Counted from the first letter of the stretch, positions 31,575 to 41,097 are shown. The stretch is 64,000 nt of DNA from Methylobacterium sp. J-030 (GCF_022829545.1 NZ_JAKSYM010000391.1:62001-126000), one strand, 5' to 3'. Numbers and translations are program-made. Notes: generated by a model from the sequence alone, not told the origin.

Positions 31575-32085
31575 CCTCGTGATCCCGGATTCGGGGCCGC
31601 TGATCACGTTGGCGCTCGTCGACCGCCTGGATCTGCTCGATCGGTTCCGGTGCCCGATCCTGGTCACCGACATGATCCACGCCGAATTGACGCGCGGACC
31701 CGATACGGCATCCGACAAAGCCGTCTTCGAGCGCTGGTATGCCGGGCGGGCCAACCGGATCCAGACGGTGGAGACCCTGTACGGCACCATGTGGCGGGCG
31801 CTGCCCGAAGCGACACGACGGACGATCAAGCGGCAATTCCCGAATGCCGGCGAGGAATCCATCAGGGAGTTCGCGGCACGGGTCGGCGATGTTCTGCCGC
31901 TGGATGACCAGATCCTCGTCCTGTTCGAGGAGGAGAAGGTCAAGCGCATGACCTTCGGCAGGCACGTCCATCTGCTCCAGACCTGGGCCTTCCTGGTGGC
32001 CCTGGAACGGATGGGTGTCATTCCGTCGGCCGACAATCTCCACCGGCAGATCGCAGACCGCGGCAGGAAGGACCATCGCGCGTGA
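31567..32085 (+). CDS. PIN-like toxin (DUF3368 type)
   Basis: A 172-residue protein starting MLDLVIPDSGPLITLALVDRLDLLDRF, where the Asp-Ser-Gly/Ser-Pro-Leu-Ile motif marks the first acidic residue of PIN-like nucleases. ILVTDMIHAELTRGPDT provides the second acidic pair, and PLDDQILVLFEEEK could supply the later acidic residues. PIN toxins cleave RNA in the cytoplasm and are neutralised by the cognate antitoxin. The ATG at 31567 overlaps the antitoxin by 8 nt; an ATG at 31555 is an alternative. Confidence 0.68.
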   Translation: MLDLVIPDSGPLITLALVDRLDLLDRFRCPILVTDMIHAELTRGPDTASDKAVFERWYAGRANRIQTVETLYGTMWRALPEATRRTIKRQFPNAGEESIREFAARVGDVLPLDDQILVLFEEEKVKRMTFGRHVHLLQTWAFLVALERMGVIPSADNLHRQIADRGRKDHRA

Positions 32086-32398
32086 CGTGTACGAACGCCG
32101 CGCCTCTGCCGAGGGTGGCGATGCGCAGGATTGGACGGGAGACTACGACCGCCGATCCGGTCCCTGAAGAGACTTCCGTCGCTCGATCGGGGCGGTGCTG
32201 GAAACGGGCCCGGCCTGAGTCGAGAACAGGCCCAGGAAGGCGAAGCGGACCGAGATCGGACCCGACCCAGCCATCCGCGCGGCGAGCCACCCCCGGGCCT
32301 TCGGGGGCTGAGGCCGGACCCGGCCGTTTTCGCGCTGAGCGGAGCGATCCAGGGAGGCGCACCGTTGATGAGCGGGGCGCCAACGGGACGCCGCCGCT
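32086..32398. other. Gene-free interval between toxin and HxlR genes
   Basis: About 310 bp between two converging genes with no credible frame. Near 32290 there is an inverted repeat (AGCCACCCCCG with CGGGGGCT) that may serve as a transcription end for the toxin-antitoxin unit. Confidence 0.4.
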
Positions 32399-32752
32399 TC
32401 AAGCAACAGGCGCGTTGCCGACGAGGATGGTCGCCTCGCCCCAATCCCTCAAGGCTCGGATCACCGGCTCCAGCGCGCGGCCGCGCGGCGTCAGGCCGTA
32501 TTCGACCTTCGGCGGAACCTCGGCATGGACCGCGCGATGAACTAGCCCGTCGGCTTCGAGCTGACGCAGCTGGTTGGTCAACATCCGCTGCGTGCAGGTC
32601 TTCAGGTGGCGGCGAAGCGCGTTGAAGCGCAGCGTGCCGGACAGGGGATGGTAAAGCACCACGCCCTTCCACTGGCCGTCGATCAGCTCAAGTGTTCCCT
32701 CGACCGGGCAGCCCGGGCCGCAATCGAAATTTGGATGGCGACTCCGTCCCAT
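32399..32752 (-). CDS. HxlR-family transcriptional regulator
   Basis: A 117-residue winged-helix regulator. It has CGPGCPVEGTLELIDGQWKGVVLYHPLSGTLRFNALRRHL, then TQRMLTNQLRQLEADGLVHR (the recognition helix region) and the C-terminal YGLTPRGRALEPVIRALRDWGE, all diagnostic of HxlR. The two N-terminal Cys (CGPGC) match redox-sensing members such as HypR or QorR (family knowledge). AGAGGAT precedes the ATG at 32752. Such regulators usually control a divergent gene, but here only a very short frame lies opposite. Confidence 0.88.
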   Translation of the reverse strand: MGRSRHPNFDCGPGCPVEGTLELIDGQWKGVVLYHPLSGTLRFNALRRHLKTCTQRMLTNQLRQLEADGLVHRAVHAEVPPKVEYGLTPRGRALEPVIRALRDWGEATILVGNAPVA

Positions 32753-33380
32753 CACGGTATCCTCTCTGATACTAGGGGCGATCGATGTGCATCCTTGTGT
32801 CCGAGGCCCCACCCCTTACGGTCCGCCCCGGCCTCTCGGCGAGGACACGGAGCCAGGATCATGCAGGCGGTGAACGCTTGCACCCCGGGCGCCCCCAACC
32901 GCGCGGACACGCCTACCGGCATCCCGGTGAAGAGACCCGTCGCGGACAGGATCCTCCGCGAAGGCCTCATGGCGATCACGTCCGTCCTGGACTGACAGCC
33001 GAACGGCCCGACCGTACGCAGGTCCGAAGCGGCGCAGTACGGCGTTGATCCGGACCGAGCGGTCGACTGCTGTTGCCGCGGGGCGTCTCCCCGAGGGGGA
33101 CATGCACTTGCGCAGGGCGCTCGGCACCGCGTGGCGAGGTGCTGCCGCTCCAGGGCACCCTCAAGGTCGCCGTCACCGCTGAGAGCACGCCAGCGCCGTC
33201 CGAAAGCCCCGGATGATGATCGCGCCCGGCTGCGCGCGATCCGCGGGCGCGCGGCGGCGCCTCAATGCGAAGAACGTGGCGCGGCACACCGCCGCCGCCC
33301 GCGCCGCGGAGCCGGAGCGCTATCTGTGCGAGGCGCGCGCATCCGCTCTCGCGATGATCGGTCCTCAGGCACTCGGGAGA
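32753..33380. other. Divergent region opposite hxlR with no clear gene
   Basis: About 630 bp. Apart from a possible 44-codon frame at 32861-32995, no convincing gene is seen. HxlR regulators usually face an oxidoreductase or efflux gene, so this stretch may be the remains of a deleted target. Confidence 0.35.
32861..32995 (+). CDS. Possible 44-residue peptide or gene remnant
   Basis: The ATG at 32861 is preceded by GGAGCCAGGATC, and the 44 codons have almost exclusively G/C third positions, as in true genes here. The peptide (MQAVNACTPGAP to MAITSVLD) matches no family I know. It may be the first exon-like piece of a truncated gene controlled by the divergent HxlR regulator, or chance. Confidence 0.3.
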   Translation: MQAVNACTPGAPNRADTPTGIPVKRPVADRILREGLMAITSVLD

Positions 33381-34391
33381 ATGATGGTGGGAACCAGGAG
33401 CGGTATCCGAGTCCTCGTCGCCGGCGGCGCCGGGTTCATCGGCTCGCATCTGATCGACGCGCTCCTCGCCGACGGCGCCCGCGTCACCTGTGTCGACAGC
33501 CTGCTGACCGGACGGCGGGCGAACCTCGCCCATCTCGCCCGCGAGCCGCGCTTCGATCTCGTGGAGGCGGACGTGACCGAGCCGCTGCCGGCGCTGCCGA
33601 AGGCCGCCTGGGTGTTCAACCTCGCCTGCGCGGCCTCGCCGCCGCACTACCAGGCCGACCCGGTCCACACGATGATGACCAGCGTGCTCGGCACCGGCCG
33701 GCTCCTGGAACTGGCGCGGGATACGGGCGCGCGCTTCCTCCAGGCCTCGACCAGCGAGGTCTACGGCGATCCGGAGCGGCACCCGCAGGCGGAATCCTAC
33801 TGGGGCAACGTCAACCCCACGGGGCCGCGGGCCTGCTACGACGAGGGCAAGCGCTCGGCCGAGACCCTGACCTTCGACTTCGAGCGCCGGCATGGCCTCG
33901 ACATCCGCGTCGCCCGGATCTTCAACACCTACGGGCCGCGGATGCGCGCCGATGACGGCCGCGTCGTCTCCAACGTGATCTGCCAGGCGCTCGCGGGCGA
34001 CGACATCACGGTCTACGGCGACGGCGCGCAGACCCGCTCGTTCTGCTACGTCAGCGACCTCGTGGACGGCCTGCTCCGCCTGATGGCGGCCGAGACCCCC
34101 CTCGCCGGGCCGGTCAACCTCGGCAACCCCCACGAGATGACTGTCGTTGAGCTGGTCGACCGCGTGGTGCGGATGACCGGGACGCCCTCCCGGATCGTGC
34201 GCCGGCCGCTGCCAGTCGACGATCCCCAGCGCCGCCGCCCCGACATCACCCGGGCCGAGACCCTGCTGGGCTGGTCACCCCGTGTGCCGCTGGAAGAGGG
34301 GCTGGAGGCGACGATCGCGTGGTTCTCCCGCGAGATCGCGCCGCGCGCCGCGCGTCCGGCGATCGAGGAGCACGCCGTTGTCGCCGGCTGA
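33381..34391 (+). CDS. UDP-glucuronate decarboxylase-like NAD-dependent epimerase/dehydratase
   Basis: A 336-residue extended short-chain dehydrogenase. It has the glycine-rich NAD motif VLVAGGAGFIGSHLIDALL (about residues 11-29), LACAASPPHYQADPVHTMMTSVLGT, STSEVYGDPERHPQ, the catalytic Tyr-Lys pair in ACYDEGKRSAETL near residue 155, and RIFNTYGPRMRADDGRVVSNVI. These are the hallmarks of UDP-xylose synthase, which converts UDP-glucuronate to UDP-xylose in the cytosol for polysaccharide synthesis. The start is uncertain within a few codons (ATG at 33381 or 33384, close to GGGAGA). It is a monocistronic gene without other polysaccharide genes nearby. Confidence 0.85.
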   Translation: MMVGTRSGIRVLVAGGAGFIGSHLIDALLADGARVTCVDSLLTGRRANLAHLAREPRFDLVEADVTEPLPALPKAAWVFNLACAASPPHYQADPVHTMMTSVLGTGRLLELARDTGARFLQASTSEVYGDPERHPQAESYWGNVNPTGPRACYDEGKRSAETLTFDFERRHGLDIRVARIFNTYGPRMRADDGRVVSNVICQALAGDDITVYGDGAQTRSFCYVSDLVDGLLRLMAAETPLAGPVNLGNPHEMTVVELVDRVVRMTGTPSRIVRRPLPVDDPQRRRPDITRAETLLGWSPRVPLEEGLEATIAWFSREIAPRAARPAIEEHAVVAG

Positions 34392-34418
34392 TCCGCGCCC
34401 CGGAGGATCGAGGCGCCG

Positions 34419-34742
34419 ATGGCCGCCCCCATCCGCGTCGGGACCGGGCGTTACCGCGCGGGCGTGGTCGCGGACCCGCCCGAGCCGGCGCGCGCGGTCC
34501 TGAAGACGGTCGCAGGATCGTGTGCCGGCCTCACCCGGATGAGGGATGCGCCGCCCGTCCACGAGGCTTACGGTGGCGGCGTACTCCGAGACGAGATCAC
34601 CTTCAGCCCGCCCGGCCCGGCCGCGGCGGGCTTCTTATCGGGCGGTATGCCGGTTTTCGACCTCGATATGGGCGAACATCGCCATATTCGGAAATGGGAC
34701 CGCGGATCCGTGCGGCTTTATCTCGGATCCGCCCGGATCTAG
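34419..34742 (+). CDS. Hypothetical protein, uncertain
   Basis: A possible 107-residue protein, MAAPIRVGTGRYRAG onward. A GGAGG at about 34400 lies a little far upstream of the ATG. Third codon positions are strongly G/C for the first 80 codons and weaken after that, which suggests coding origin, perhaps with a decayed 3' end. There is no recognisable domain, and it lies between the epimerase and LacI genes in the same direction. Confidence 0.4.
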   Translation: MAAPIRVGTGRYRAGVVADPPEPARAVLKTVAGSCAGLTRMRDAPPVHEAYGGGVLRDEITFSPPGPAAAGFLSGGMPVFDLDMGEHRHIRKWDRGSVRLYLGSARI

Positions 34743-34801
34743 ACTGGTCGAGACGGGCGAAGCGGAATCCTCCAGGGGCGCCGCCCCGGCCGGAGGGGAC
34801 G

Positions 34802-35845
34802 ATGGGCCAGACGACGATCAAGGACGTCGCGCGGCGGGCCGGCTTCAGCTTCCAGACGGTGTCGCTGGTCCTGAACCACCCCGAGAAGGTCGCCCGCACA
34901 ACCCGCGCGACCATCGAGGCGGCCATGCGCGACCTCGAGTTCGTGCCGAGCCTCGCGGCCCGCGCGCTGCGCAAGAAGCCGAGCCGCAGCATCGCCTGCG
35001 TGGGCTGCCTGGGTCTCGAGACCCCCGACGACGAGCCGGATTCGATGCCCGAGGCCGACCCGGGCCTCGTGCTGCAGGCCTTCGCGCAGGTGACCGACCA
35101 GCACGGCTACACGCTGATCCACCGGCGCTGCCGCAGCGACGACCCGGAGAGCCGCGCCCGGATCGCGAGCCTCGTGAGCGAGGCCCGGGTCGACGGCCTG
35201 GTGGTCTGCGCCGAGCGGCGGGACGATCCGCTGATCGCGCTGCTGCAGGCCAGGCGCGTCCCGTTCGTGGTGTTCGGCCTCGACGTGCCGGGTGCGCATT
35301 GCGCCGCCCGGGCCGACCGCGACGCGGTCCACGAGGCCGTCGCCTACCTCGCCCGGACCGGCAGCCGCGCGATCGGCTTCCTCGGGGGCGAGCGCGCGGC
35401 CGAACGGTTCCGGGGCTACCGGGACGCCCTGGCGGAGGCCGGTCTGCCCCTGCGCGCGGATCTGGTGGCGGCGTGCGACTGGACCCCCGCGGGCGGCTAC
35501 CGGGCGACGCTCGCCCTGCTCGACGGCCCGTCCCGCCCGGACGCGATCGTGGCCGCCAACGACCGGGTGGCGTTCGGGGTGTTGAAGGCCCTGCACGACC
35601 GCGGCGTGCGCGCCCCCGGGGAGATCCGCGTCGTCGGCTTCGACAACGTCGCCCAGGGCGCCTACGCGATCCCGAGCCTGACCTCGATCGCGGTGCCGAC
35701 CCTCGACATGGTGCGCTTCGCCTTCGCGACGCTGGTGGCGGTGATCGAAGGCACGCGGGCGCCGGACGACTTGGCGCAGAAGCGTTTTCCCACTCGCCTC
35801 GTCCTGCGCGAGTCCACGGATACGGGGGGCCGGCCGCCGTTCTAA
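34802..35845 (+). CDS. LacI-family transcriptional regulator
   Basis: A 347-residue regulator. The N-terminal helix-turn-helix TIKDVARRAGFSFQTVSLVLNHPEKVARTTRATIEAAMRDLEF (residues 5-47) is followed by the hinge FVPSLAARALRKKPS. A periplasmic-binding-protein-like effector domain includes DGLVVCAERRDDP, RAIGFLGGE, PDAIVAANDRVAFGVLKAL and IRVVGFDNVAQGAYAIPSLTSI. It probably senses a sugar. GGAGGGG precedes the ATG. No adjacent sugar operon is present, so the target is not evident; the arabinose cluster has its own FadR-type regulator. Confidence 0.9.
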   Translation: MGQTTIKDVARRAGFSFQTVSLVLNHPEKVARTTRATIEAAMRDLEFVPSLAARALRKKPSRSIACVGCLGLETPDDEPDSMPEADPGLVLQAFAQVTDQHGYTLIHRRCRSDDPESRARIASLVSEARVDGLVVCAERRDDPLIALLQARRVPFVVFGLDVPGAHCAARADRDAVHEAVAYLARTGSRAIGFLGGERAAERFRGYRDALAEAGLPLRADLVAACDWTPAGGYRATLALLDGPSRPDAIVAANDRVAFGVLKALHDRGVRAPGEIRVVGFDNVAQGAYAIPSLTSIAVPTLDMVRFAFATLVAVIEGTRAPDDLAQKRFPTRLVLRESTDTGGRPPF

Positions 35846-36202
35846 GCAGACTTGAGTAGGCAGGCCAACGTTTCGTCCGCTGAGGTCCTTAGTGTGCCGC
35901 AGGTTTTCGTCGCAAAACCGGAGTCCACTTTTGCGAAACCTGCTGAGAGCCGCGCGTTGCGATCGGGCACGGCTCTCGCGGGCTGCCGCGTGGGGGCGAG
36001 TCCCGTCCCTGCGAGCGCAGCGGCGTGATCCGGTGCAGCGCGACGACGACCACCGTTCCAAGCCGCGCCGGAACGGCCATATAGGAGGCGTTCAGCCACC
36101 CGAACGCCACCGCCGGGATGCTTTATCGCGACGGCCCGATGGGCTAACGCCACCCGACATCGCCCCCTGACGCGCCCGGCGGGATCCCCCGCGAAAGACC
36201 CG
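35846..36202. other. Intergenic region upstream of mfd with a dispersed repeat
   Basis: 357 bp without a gene. At about 35899-35953 there is a palindromic motif, CAGGTTTTCGTCGCAAAACC then GGAGTCCACTTTTGCGAAACCTGC, which resembles a short repeat widely scattered in rhizobial genomes. The remainder presumably holds the mfd promoter. Confidence 0.5.
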
Positions 36203-39200
36203 ATGGCCAAGCCGCAACCGAAGCCTTCCGCCCCCGCCGCCAAGGCTGCCGCCCAGCCCGTCGCGAAGCCCGCCGCCAAGCCGCAGGTCGCGCGCTTCGC
36301 GCTGCCGAAATCCTCCGCCCTCGCCCGGGCGATCGACGCCCTCAAGCGCGGCGACAGCCCGGTGCTGGCGAACGCCCCCGAGGGCTTCGACGCCCTGGCG
36401 CTGGCCGACCTCGCCCGCGCCCTGGCGCCGACCGTCGATGCCCCGGCCGTGCTGGTCCACGTGGCGCGCGATTCCGGGCGTTCGGCGTCGTTCCAGGCGG
36501 CGCTCGGCTTCGTCGCCCCCGAGATGGACGTGATGAGCCTGCCGGCCTGGGACTGCCAGCCCTACGACCGGGTCTCGCCGACCACGGCCACGGCGGCCGC
36601 CCGCATGACCGCGCTTGCCCGCCTCGCCCGCACGCGCTCGGCCGAGGATCGTCCGCGCATCCTCTGCACCACGGTCAACGCCCTGGTGCAGCGGGTGCCG
36701 CCCCGGGGTCACATCGCCCGGGAGACGTTCTCGGCGGCGATCGGCAACGTCGTGGCGATGGACGACGTGGTGGCGTGGCTGGAGGCCAACGGTTTTCTGC
36801 GCACGGGGACGGTGCGCGACACCGGCGAATATGCGGTCCGCGGCGGCATCCTCGACCTGTCGCCGCCGGGCCTGCCGGCGCCGATCCGCCTCGACTTCTT
36901 CGGCGACACGCTGGAATCGATCCGCGCCTTCGACCCGGAGACGCAGCGCACCACCGGCCAGCTCCGCTCGCTCGACCTGATGCCGATGAGCGAGGTCCAG
37001 CTCACCACCGAGACGATCCGGCGCTTCCGCCAGGGCTACATCCAGAGTTTCGGCGCCGCGACCCGGGACGACCGGCTCTACGAGACCGTGAGCGAGGGGC
37101 GACGCTATGCCGGCCTCGAGCACTGGATGCCGCTGTTCTACGACCACCTCGACACGCTGTTCGACTATCTCCCCGGCGTACCGCTGATCTTCGACCCGCA
37201 GGTCGAGGACGCCGCCGCCGAGCGGATCAGTCTGGTCCAGGACTATTACCAGGCCCGCGAGGCCGCGATGAAGACGCCGCAGGCCGGCGTCGCCCCCTAC
37301 AAGCCCCTGCCGCCCCGTGCCCTCTACCTGATGCCGAACGAGCTGAAGGAGCGGATCGGGACCGCCGCGGTGGCGCGGCTGACGCCCTTCGCGCAGCCCG
37401 AATCTCCGGAGCGCGCCGTGATCGATTGCGGCGCCAGGGCCGGACGGACTTTCGCGCCGGAGCGGGCCGACGAGAATGCCAGCGTGTTCGACGCCGCGGT
37501 GACGCATATCCGCGACCTCCAGGGATCCGGTCATCACGTGATCCTGGGAGCCTGGTCCGACGGGTCGCGCGACCGGCTCTGCGGCGTGCTCGCCGACCAC
37601 GGCCTGAAGAAGCCCGTGGCGATCACCCGGCTCACCGACGTCTACGCGCTCAAGCGCGGCACGGACGCAGCGGTCGCCGTCTGGGGCCTGGAGGCGGGCT
37701 TCACCGCGGGGGAACTGGCCGTCGTCTCCGAGGGCGACATCCTGGGCGACCGGCTGGTCCGTCAGAAGCGCAAGGCCAAGCGGCCCCAGGACGTGATCCT
37801 GGAGGTGCAGGCGCTCCAGCCCGGCGACCTCGTGGTCCACGCCGATCACGGCATCGGTCGTTTCGTCGGCCTCAAGACCGTGCACGCCGCGGGCGCCCCG
37901 CACGATTGCCTGGAGCTGCAATATACCGGCGGCCTGCTGCTGCTGCCGGTGGAGAACATCGAGCTCCTGACCCGCTACGGCTCGGAGGATTCCGAGGTCG
38001 CCCTCGACCGGCTCGGCGGCGGCGCGTGGCAGGCCCGCAAGGCCAAGATGAAGCGCCGCATCCTCGAGATGGCGGGCGAGCTGATCAAGGTCGCGGCCCA
38101 GCGCTTCGTCCGGAAGGCCCCGTCCCTGAAGGCGCCCGAGGGCCTCTACGAAGAATTCGCCGCCCGCTTCCCGTTCGAGGAGACCGAGGATCAGGCCAAC
38201 GCCATCGACGCGGTGCTGGACGACCTCAATGCCGGCCGGCCCATGGACCGGCTGGTCTGCGGCGATGTCGGCTTCGGCAAGACCGAGGTGGCGCTCCGCG
38301 CCGCCTTCGCGGCGGCGATCGCCGGCAAGCAGGTGGCGGTGATCGTGCCGACCACCCTGCTCGCCCGCCAGCATTTCCGCACCTTCGCCGAGCGCTTCAA
38401 GGGGCTGCCGGTCCAGGTGGCGCAGCTCTCCCGTTTCGCCTCCGCCGGGGAGATGAAGCAGACCCGGGCGGGCCTCATCGCGGGCACGGTCGACATCGTG
38501 GTCGGCACCCACGCGCTGCTCGCGAAGAACATCGCCTTCAAGGATCTCGGCCTGATCATCGTGGACGAGGAGCAGCATTTCGGCGTGGCCCACAAGGAGC
38601 GGCTGAAGGCGCTCCAGGCCGACGTCCACGTGCTGACCCTCTCGGCGACGCCGATCCCGCGCACGCTCCAGCTCGCCATGACGGGGGTGCGGGAACTGTC
38701 GATCATCGCGACGCCCCCGGTGGACCGGCTGGTGGTGCGCACCTTCGTGACGCCGTTCGACCCGCTGACCATCCGGGAGGCCCTGCTGCGCGAGCGCTAC
38801 CGCGGCGGCCAGGCCTTCTACGTCGTTCCCCGGATCGAGGATCTCGCCGAGGTCAAGAAATTCCTCGACGCCGAGATGCCCGAGATCAAGGTCGCGGTGG
38901 CCCACGGTCAGATGGCGGCGGGCCAGCTCGAGGACGTGATGACGGCCTTCTACGAGGGCAAGTTCGACGTGCTGCTCTCGACCACGATCGTGGAATCGGG
39001 CCTCGACATCCCCACCGCCAACACGCTGATCGTCCACCGGGCCGACATGTTCGGGCTGGCCCAGCTCTACCAGCTGCGCGGCCGGGTCGGGCGCTCGAAG
39101 GCCCGGGCCTACGCGCTGTTCACGACGCCGGCCAACCGCCAGCTCACCGCCCAGGCCGAGCAGCGCCTCAAGGTGCTCCAGAGCCTCGACACTTTGGGCG

Positions 39201-39835
39201 CGGGCTTCCAGCTCGCCTCCCACGACCTCGACATCCGCGGCGCCGGCAACCTGCTCGGCGACGCGCAGTCCGGCCACATCAAGGAGGTCGGCTACGAGCT
39301 CTATCAGCAGATGCTGGAGGATGCGGTGACGGCGCTGAAGGCCGGCATCGAGGACCTGCCCGAGGAGGCGTGGTCGCCGACCATCGCGCTGGGCGCGCCC
39401 GTGACGATCCCGGAGGATTACGTCGAGGATCTGGGGGTGCGGCTGGCCCTCTACCGGCGCCTCGCCACCCTCCAGGACGATGCCGAGATGGAGAGCTTCG
39501 GAGCGGAACTCATCGACCGGTTCGGGCCGCTGCCGCCGGAGGTGGAGCAGCTCCTCAAGATCGGCACGATCAAGATCCTGTGCCGCAAGGCCAATGTCGA
39601 GAAGGTCGAGGCCGGGCCGAAGGGCGTGGTGGTCCATTTCCGCGACCGGTCCTACGCCAACCCGCAGGGGCTGGTGGCCTACGTCGCCGAGCAGGCCTCC
39701 TTCGCGAAGGTGCGGCCCGACATGAGCGTGGTGTTCGTGCGCGAGCTCAACACCATCCCGGCGCGGCTCAAGACCGCCACCGAGGTGCTGCGGAGCCTGG
39801 TGAAGATCGCCGAGCGGGGGAAGAAGGCGGCGTGA
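36203..39835 (+). CDS. mfd: Transcription-repair coupling factor
   Basis: A 1210-residue SF2 translocase that removes RNA polymerase stalled at DNA lesions and recruits UvrA. Domain order is typical. A UvrB-homology region lies in the first 400 residues (LPAWDCQPYDRVSPTTATAAARM; GEYAVRGGILDLSPPG). The CarD-like RNA-polymerase-interaction domain near residue 540 reads LQPGDLVVHADHGIGRFVGL. The helicase motor has Walker A GDVGFGKTEVALRA near residue 688, DEEQHFGVAHKE near residue 788, SATPIPRTLQLAMTG and QLRGRVGRSKARAYA. The C-terminal TRCF domain includes IPEDYVEDLGVRLALYRRLA. The Ala/Pro/Lys-rich N-terminal 30 residues are non-conserved. It is complete. Confidence 0.97.
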   Translation: MAKPQPKPSAPAAKAAAQPVAKPAAKPQVARFALPKSSALARAIDALKRGDSPVLANAPEGFDALALADLARALAPTVDAPAVLVHVARDSGRSASFQAALGFVAPEMDVMSLPAWDCQPYDRVSPTTATAAARMTALARLARTRSAEDRPRILCTTVNALVQRVPPRGHIARETFSAAIGNVVAMDDVVAWLEANGFLRTGTVRDTGEYAVRGGILDLSPPGLPAPIRLDFFGDTLESIRAFDPETQRTTGQLRSLDLMPMSEVQLTTETIRRFRQGYIQSFGAATRDDRLYETVSEGRRYAGLEHWMPLFYDHLDTLFDYLPGVPLIFDPQVEDAAAERISLVQDYYQAREAAMKTPQAGVAPYKPLPPRALYLMPNELKERIGTAAVARLTPFAQPESPERAVIDCGARAGRTFAPERADENASVFDAAVTHIRDLQGSGHHVILGAWSDGSRDRLCGVLADHGLKKPVAITRLTDVYALKRGTDAAVAVWGLEAGFTAGELAVVSEGDILGDRLVRQKRKAKRPQDVILEVQALQPGDLVVHADHGIGRFVGLKTVHAAGAPHDCLELQYTGGLLLLPVENIELLTRYGSEDSEVALDRLGGGAWQARKAKMKRRILEMAGELIKVAAQRFVRKAPSLKAPEGLYEEFAARFPFEETEDQANAIDAVLDDLNAGRPMDRLVCGDVGFGKTEVALRAAFAAAIAGKQVAVIVPTTLLARQHFRTFAERFKGLPVQVAQLSRFASAGEMKQTRAGLIAGTVDIVVGTHALLAKNIAFKDLGLIIVDEEQHFGVAHKERLKALQADVHVLTLSATPIPRTLQLAMTGVRELSIIATPPVDRLVVRTFVTPFDPLTIREALLRERYRGGQAFYVVPRIEDLAEVKKFLDAEMPEIKVAVAHGQMAAGQLEDVMTAFYEGKFDVLLSTTIVESGLDIPTANTLIVHRADMFGLAQLYQLRGRVGRSKARAYALFTTPANRQLTAQAEQRLKVLQSLDTLGAGFQLASHDLDIRGAGNLLGDAQSGHIKEVGYELYQQMLEDAVTALKAGIEDLPEEAWSPTIALGAPVTIPEDYVEDLGVRLALYRRLATLQDDAEMESFGAELIDRFGPLPPEVEQLLKIGTIKILCRKANVEKVEAGPKGVVVHFRDRSYANPQGLVAYVAEQASFAKVRPDMSVVFVRELNTIPARLKTATEVLRSLVKIAERGKKAA

Positions 39836-40014
39836 GGGCGACGGAGCCGGTGTCGGGCCGATCCTCGCCGGCGGTGCTCGGCCCGCAGGGGCGGCGGCCG
39901 TGGCCCGCGGTCCTGTCCGGTGGAAGCGCCGTGTCGGGGCGCTGAAGGCGGCGGCGTCCGCGCGATCGGCGCGGCGGCCATCCGACGATCCGTGGCCTGT
40001 CGTTGATCGCTTCT

Positions 40015-41097
40015 CTAGAGTTCGAATCCGAGTTGCATCGGCGCCTCAGACGCCCCCTGCGCGAAGCCCGACAGCGAGACGCCGACCAGCCGCGCGCTGC
40101 GCCGCAGGGGAAACAGGCCGGCGAGCAGGTCGAGGCCGATCCGCTCCAGGCTCGCCCGGTCGGGCACGGGGGCCATGAGCGACTTCGCCCGCGTGACTTG
40201 GGCGAAGTCCGAGAACTTGAGCTTCAGGGTCACGGTCCGGCCGCGCATGCCCTTGGCGGCGGCCCCGGCCCAGACCTTGTCGAACAGGGGCGCGAGCCGT
40301 GCGGCCAGCACCTCGAAGGCAGCGGTGTCGTCCGAGAAGGTGGTCTCCGCCCCGATCGACTTGCGCACCCGGTGGGCGCGCACCGGCCGCTCGTCGATCC
40401 CCCGGGCGACCGCGTGATAGTAGGCGCCCGCGGAACCGAAGGTCTCGCGCAGGCGCTCCGGCGTCCAGGCGCGCAGATCGGCCCCGGTGTGGATCCCGAG
40501 CCGCTTCATCTTGGCCTCGGTGACCGGGCCGACCCCGTGGAACCGGCCGATCGGCAATGCGGCCACGAAGTCCGGCCCCATCGCGGGGGTGATGACGAAC
40601 AGGGCGTTCGGCTTGCGATGGTCGGAGGCCACCTTGGCCAGGAACTTGTTGTACGAGACCCCGGCCGAGGCCACGAGTCCGGTGCGCTCCAGGATCTCGG
40701 CCCGGATCGCCTTGGCCACGGCGGTGGCGGTGGTCAGCCCCAGAAGATTCTCGGTGACGTCGAGATAGGCCTCGTCGAGGGCCACCGGCTCGATGAGGGG
40801 CGTGTGCCGGGCGAAGATGTCGCGGATCTCCTCCGAGACCCCCCGGTAGACCTCGAAGCGCGGTTTCACGAACAGCAGATCCGGGCAGAGCCGCCGGGCG
40901 GTGGCCGACGGCATGGCCGAGCGGACGCCGAACGTGCGGGCCTCGTAGCTCGCCGCCGCCACCACGCCGCGCTCCTTCGAGCCGCCCACCGCGAGCGGCC
41001 GGCCGCGCAGGGCGGGGTTATCGCGCTGCTCCACCGAGGCGTAGAACGCGTCCATGTCGATGTGGATGATCTTTCGGAGCGCGACCTCCGGATCCAT
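40015..41097 (-). CDS. dinB: DNA polymerase IV
   Basis: A 360-residue Y-family translesion polymerase. Palm motifs are seen as IIHIDMDAFYASVEQRDNP (residues 10-28) and PLIEPVALDEAYLDVTEN (the Asp-Glu catalytic pair). The GVSYNKFLAKVASDHRKPN thumb region and the helix-hairpin-helix IGRFHGVGPVTEAKMKRLG are typical. The C-terminal QLGFEL is the beta-clamp-binding motif. ATG at 41097 is preceded by GAGGCGG and gives the usual N-terminus; upstream codons lack a ribosome-binding site. It is convergent with mfd. Confidence 0.94.
   Translation of the reverse strand: MDPEVALRKIIHIDMDAFYASVEQRDNPALRGRPLAVGGSKERGVVAAASYEARTFGVRSAMPSATARRLCPDLLFVKPRFEVYRGVSEEIRDIFARHTPLIEPVALDEAYLDVTENLLGLTTATAVAKAIRAEILERTGLVASAGVSYNKFLAKVASDHRKPNALFVITPAMGPDFVAALPIGRFHGVGPVTEAKMKRLGIHTGADLRAWTPERLRETFGSAGAYYHAVARGIDERPVRAHRVRKSIGAETTFSDDTAAFEVLAARLAPLFDKVWAGAAAKGMRGRTVTLKLKFSDFAQVTRAKSLMAPVPDRASLERIGLDLLAGLFPLRRSARLVGVSLSGFAQGASEAPMQLGFEL

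Noticed and set aside
32082..32540. Plus-strand open frame of about 150 codons after the PIN toxin
   Set aside because: It runs antisense into the well-supported HxlR gene and shows no domain or codon pattern of its own.
36092..39637. An 1181-codon open frame antisense to mfd and a second long frame on the plus strand
   Set aside because: Both are shadows of mfd; low-complexity Arg/Gly/His composition and no start with ribosome-binding site.
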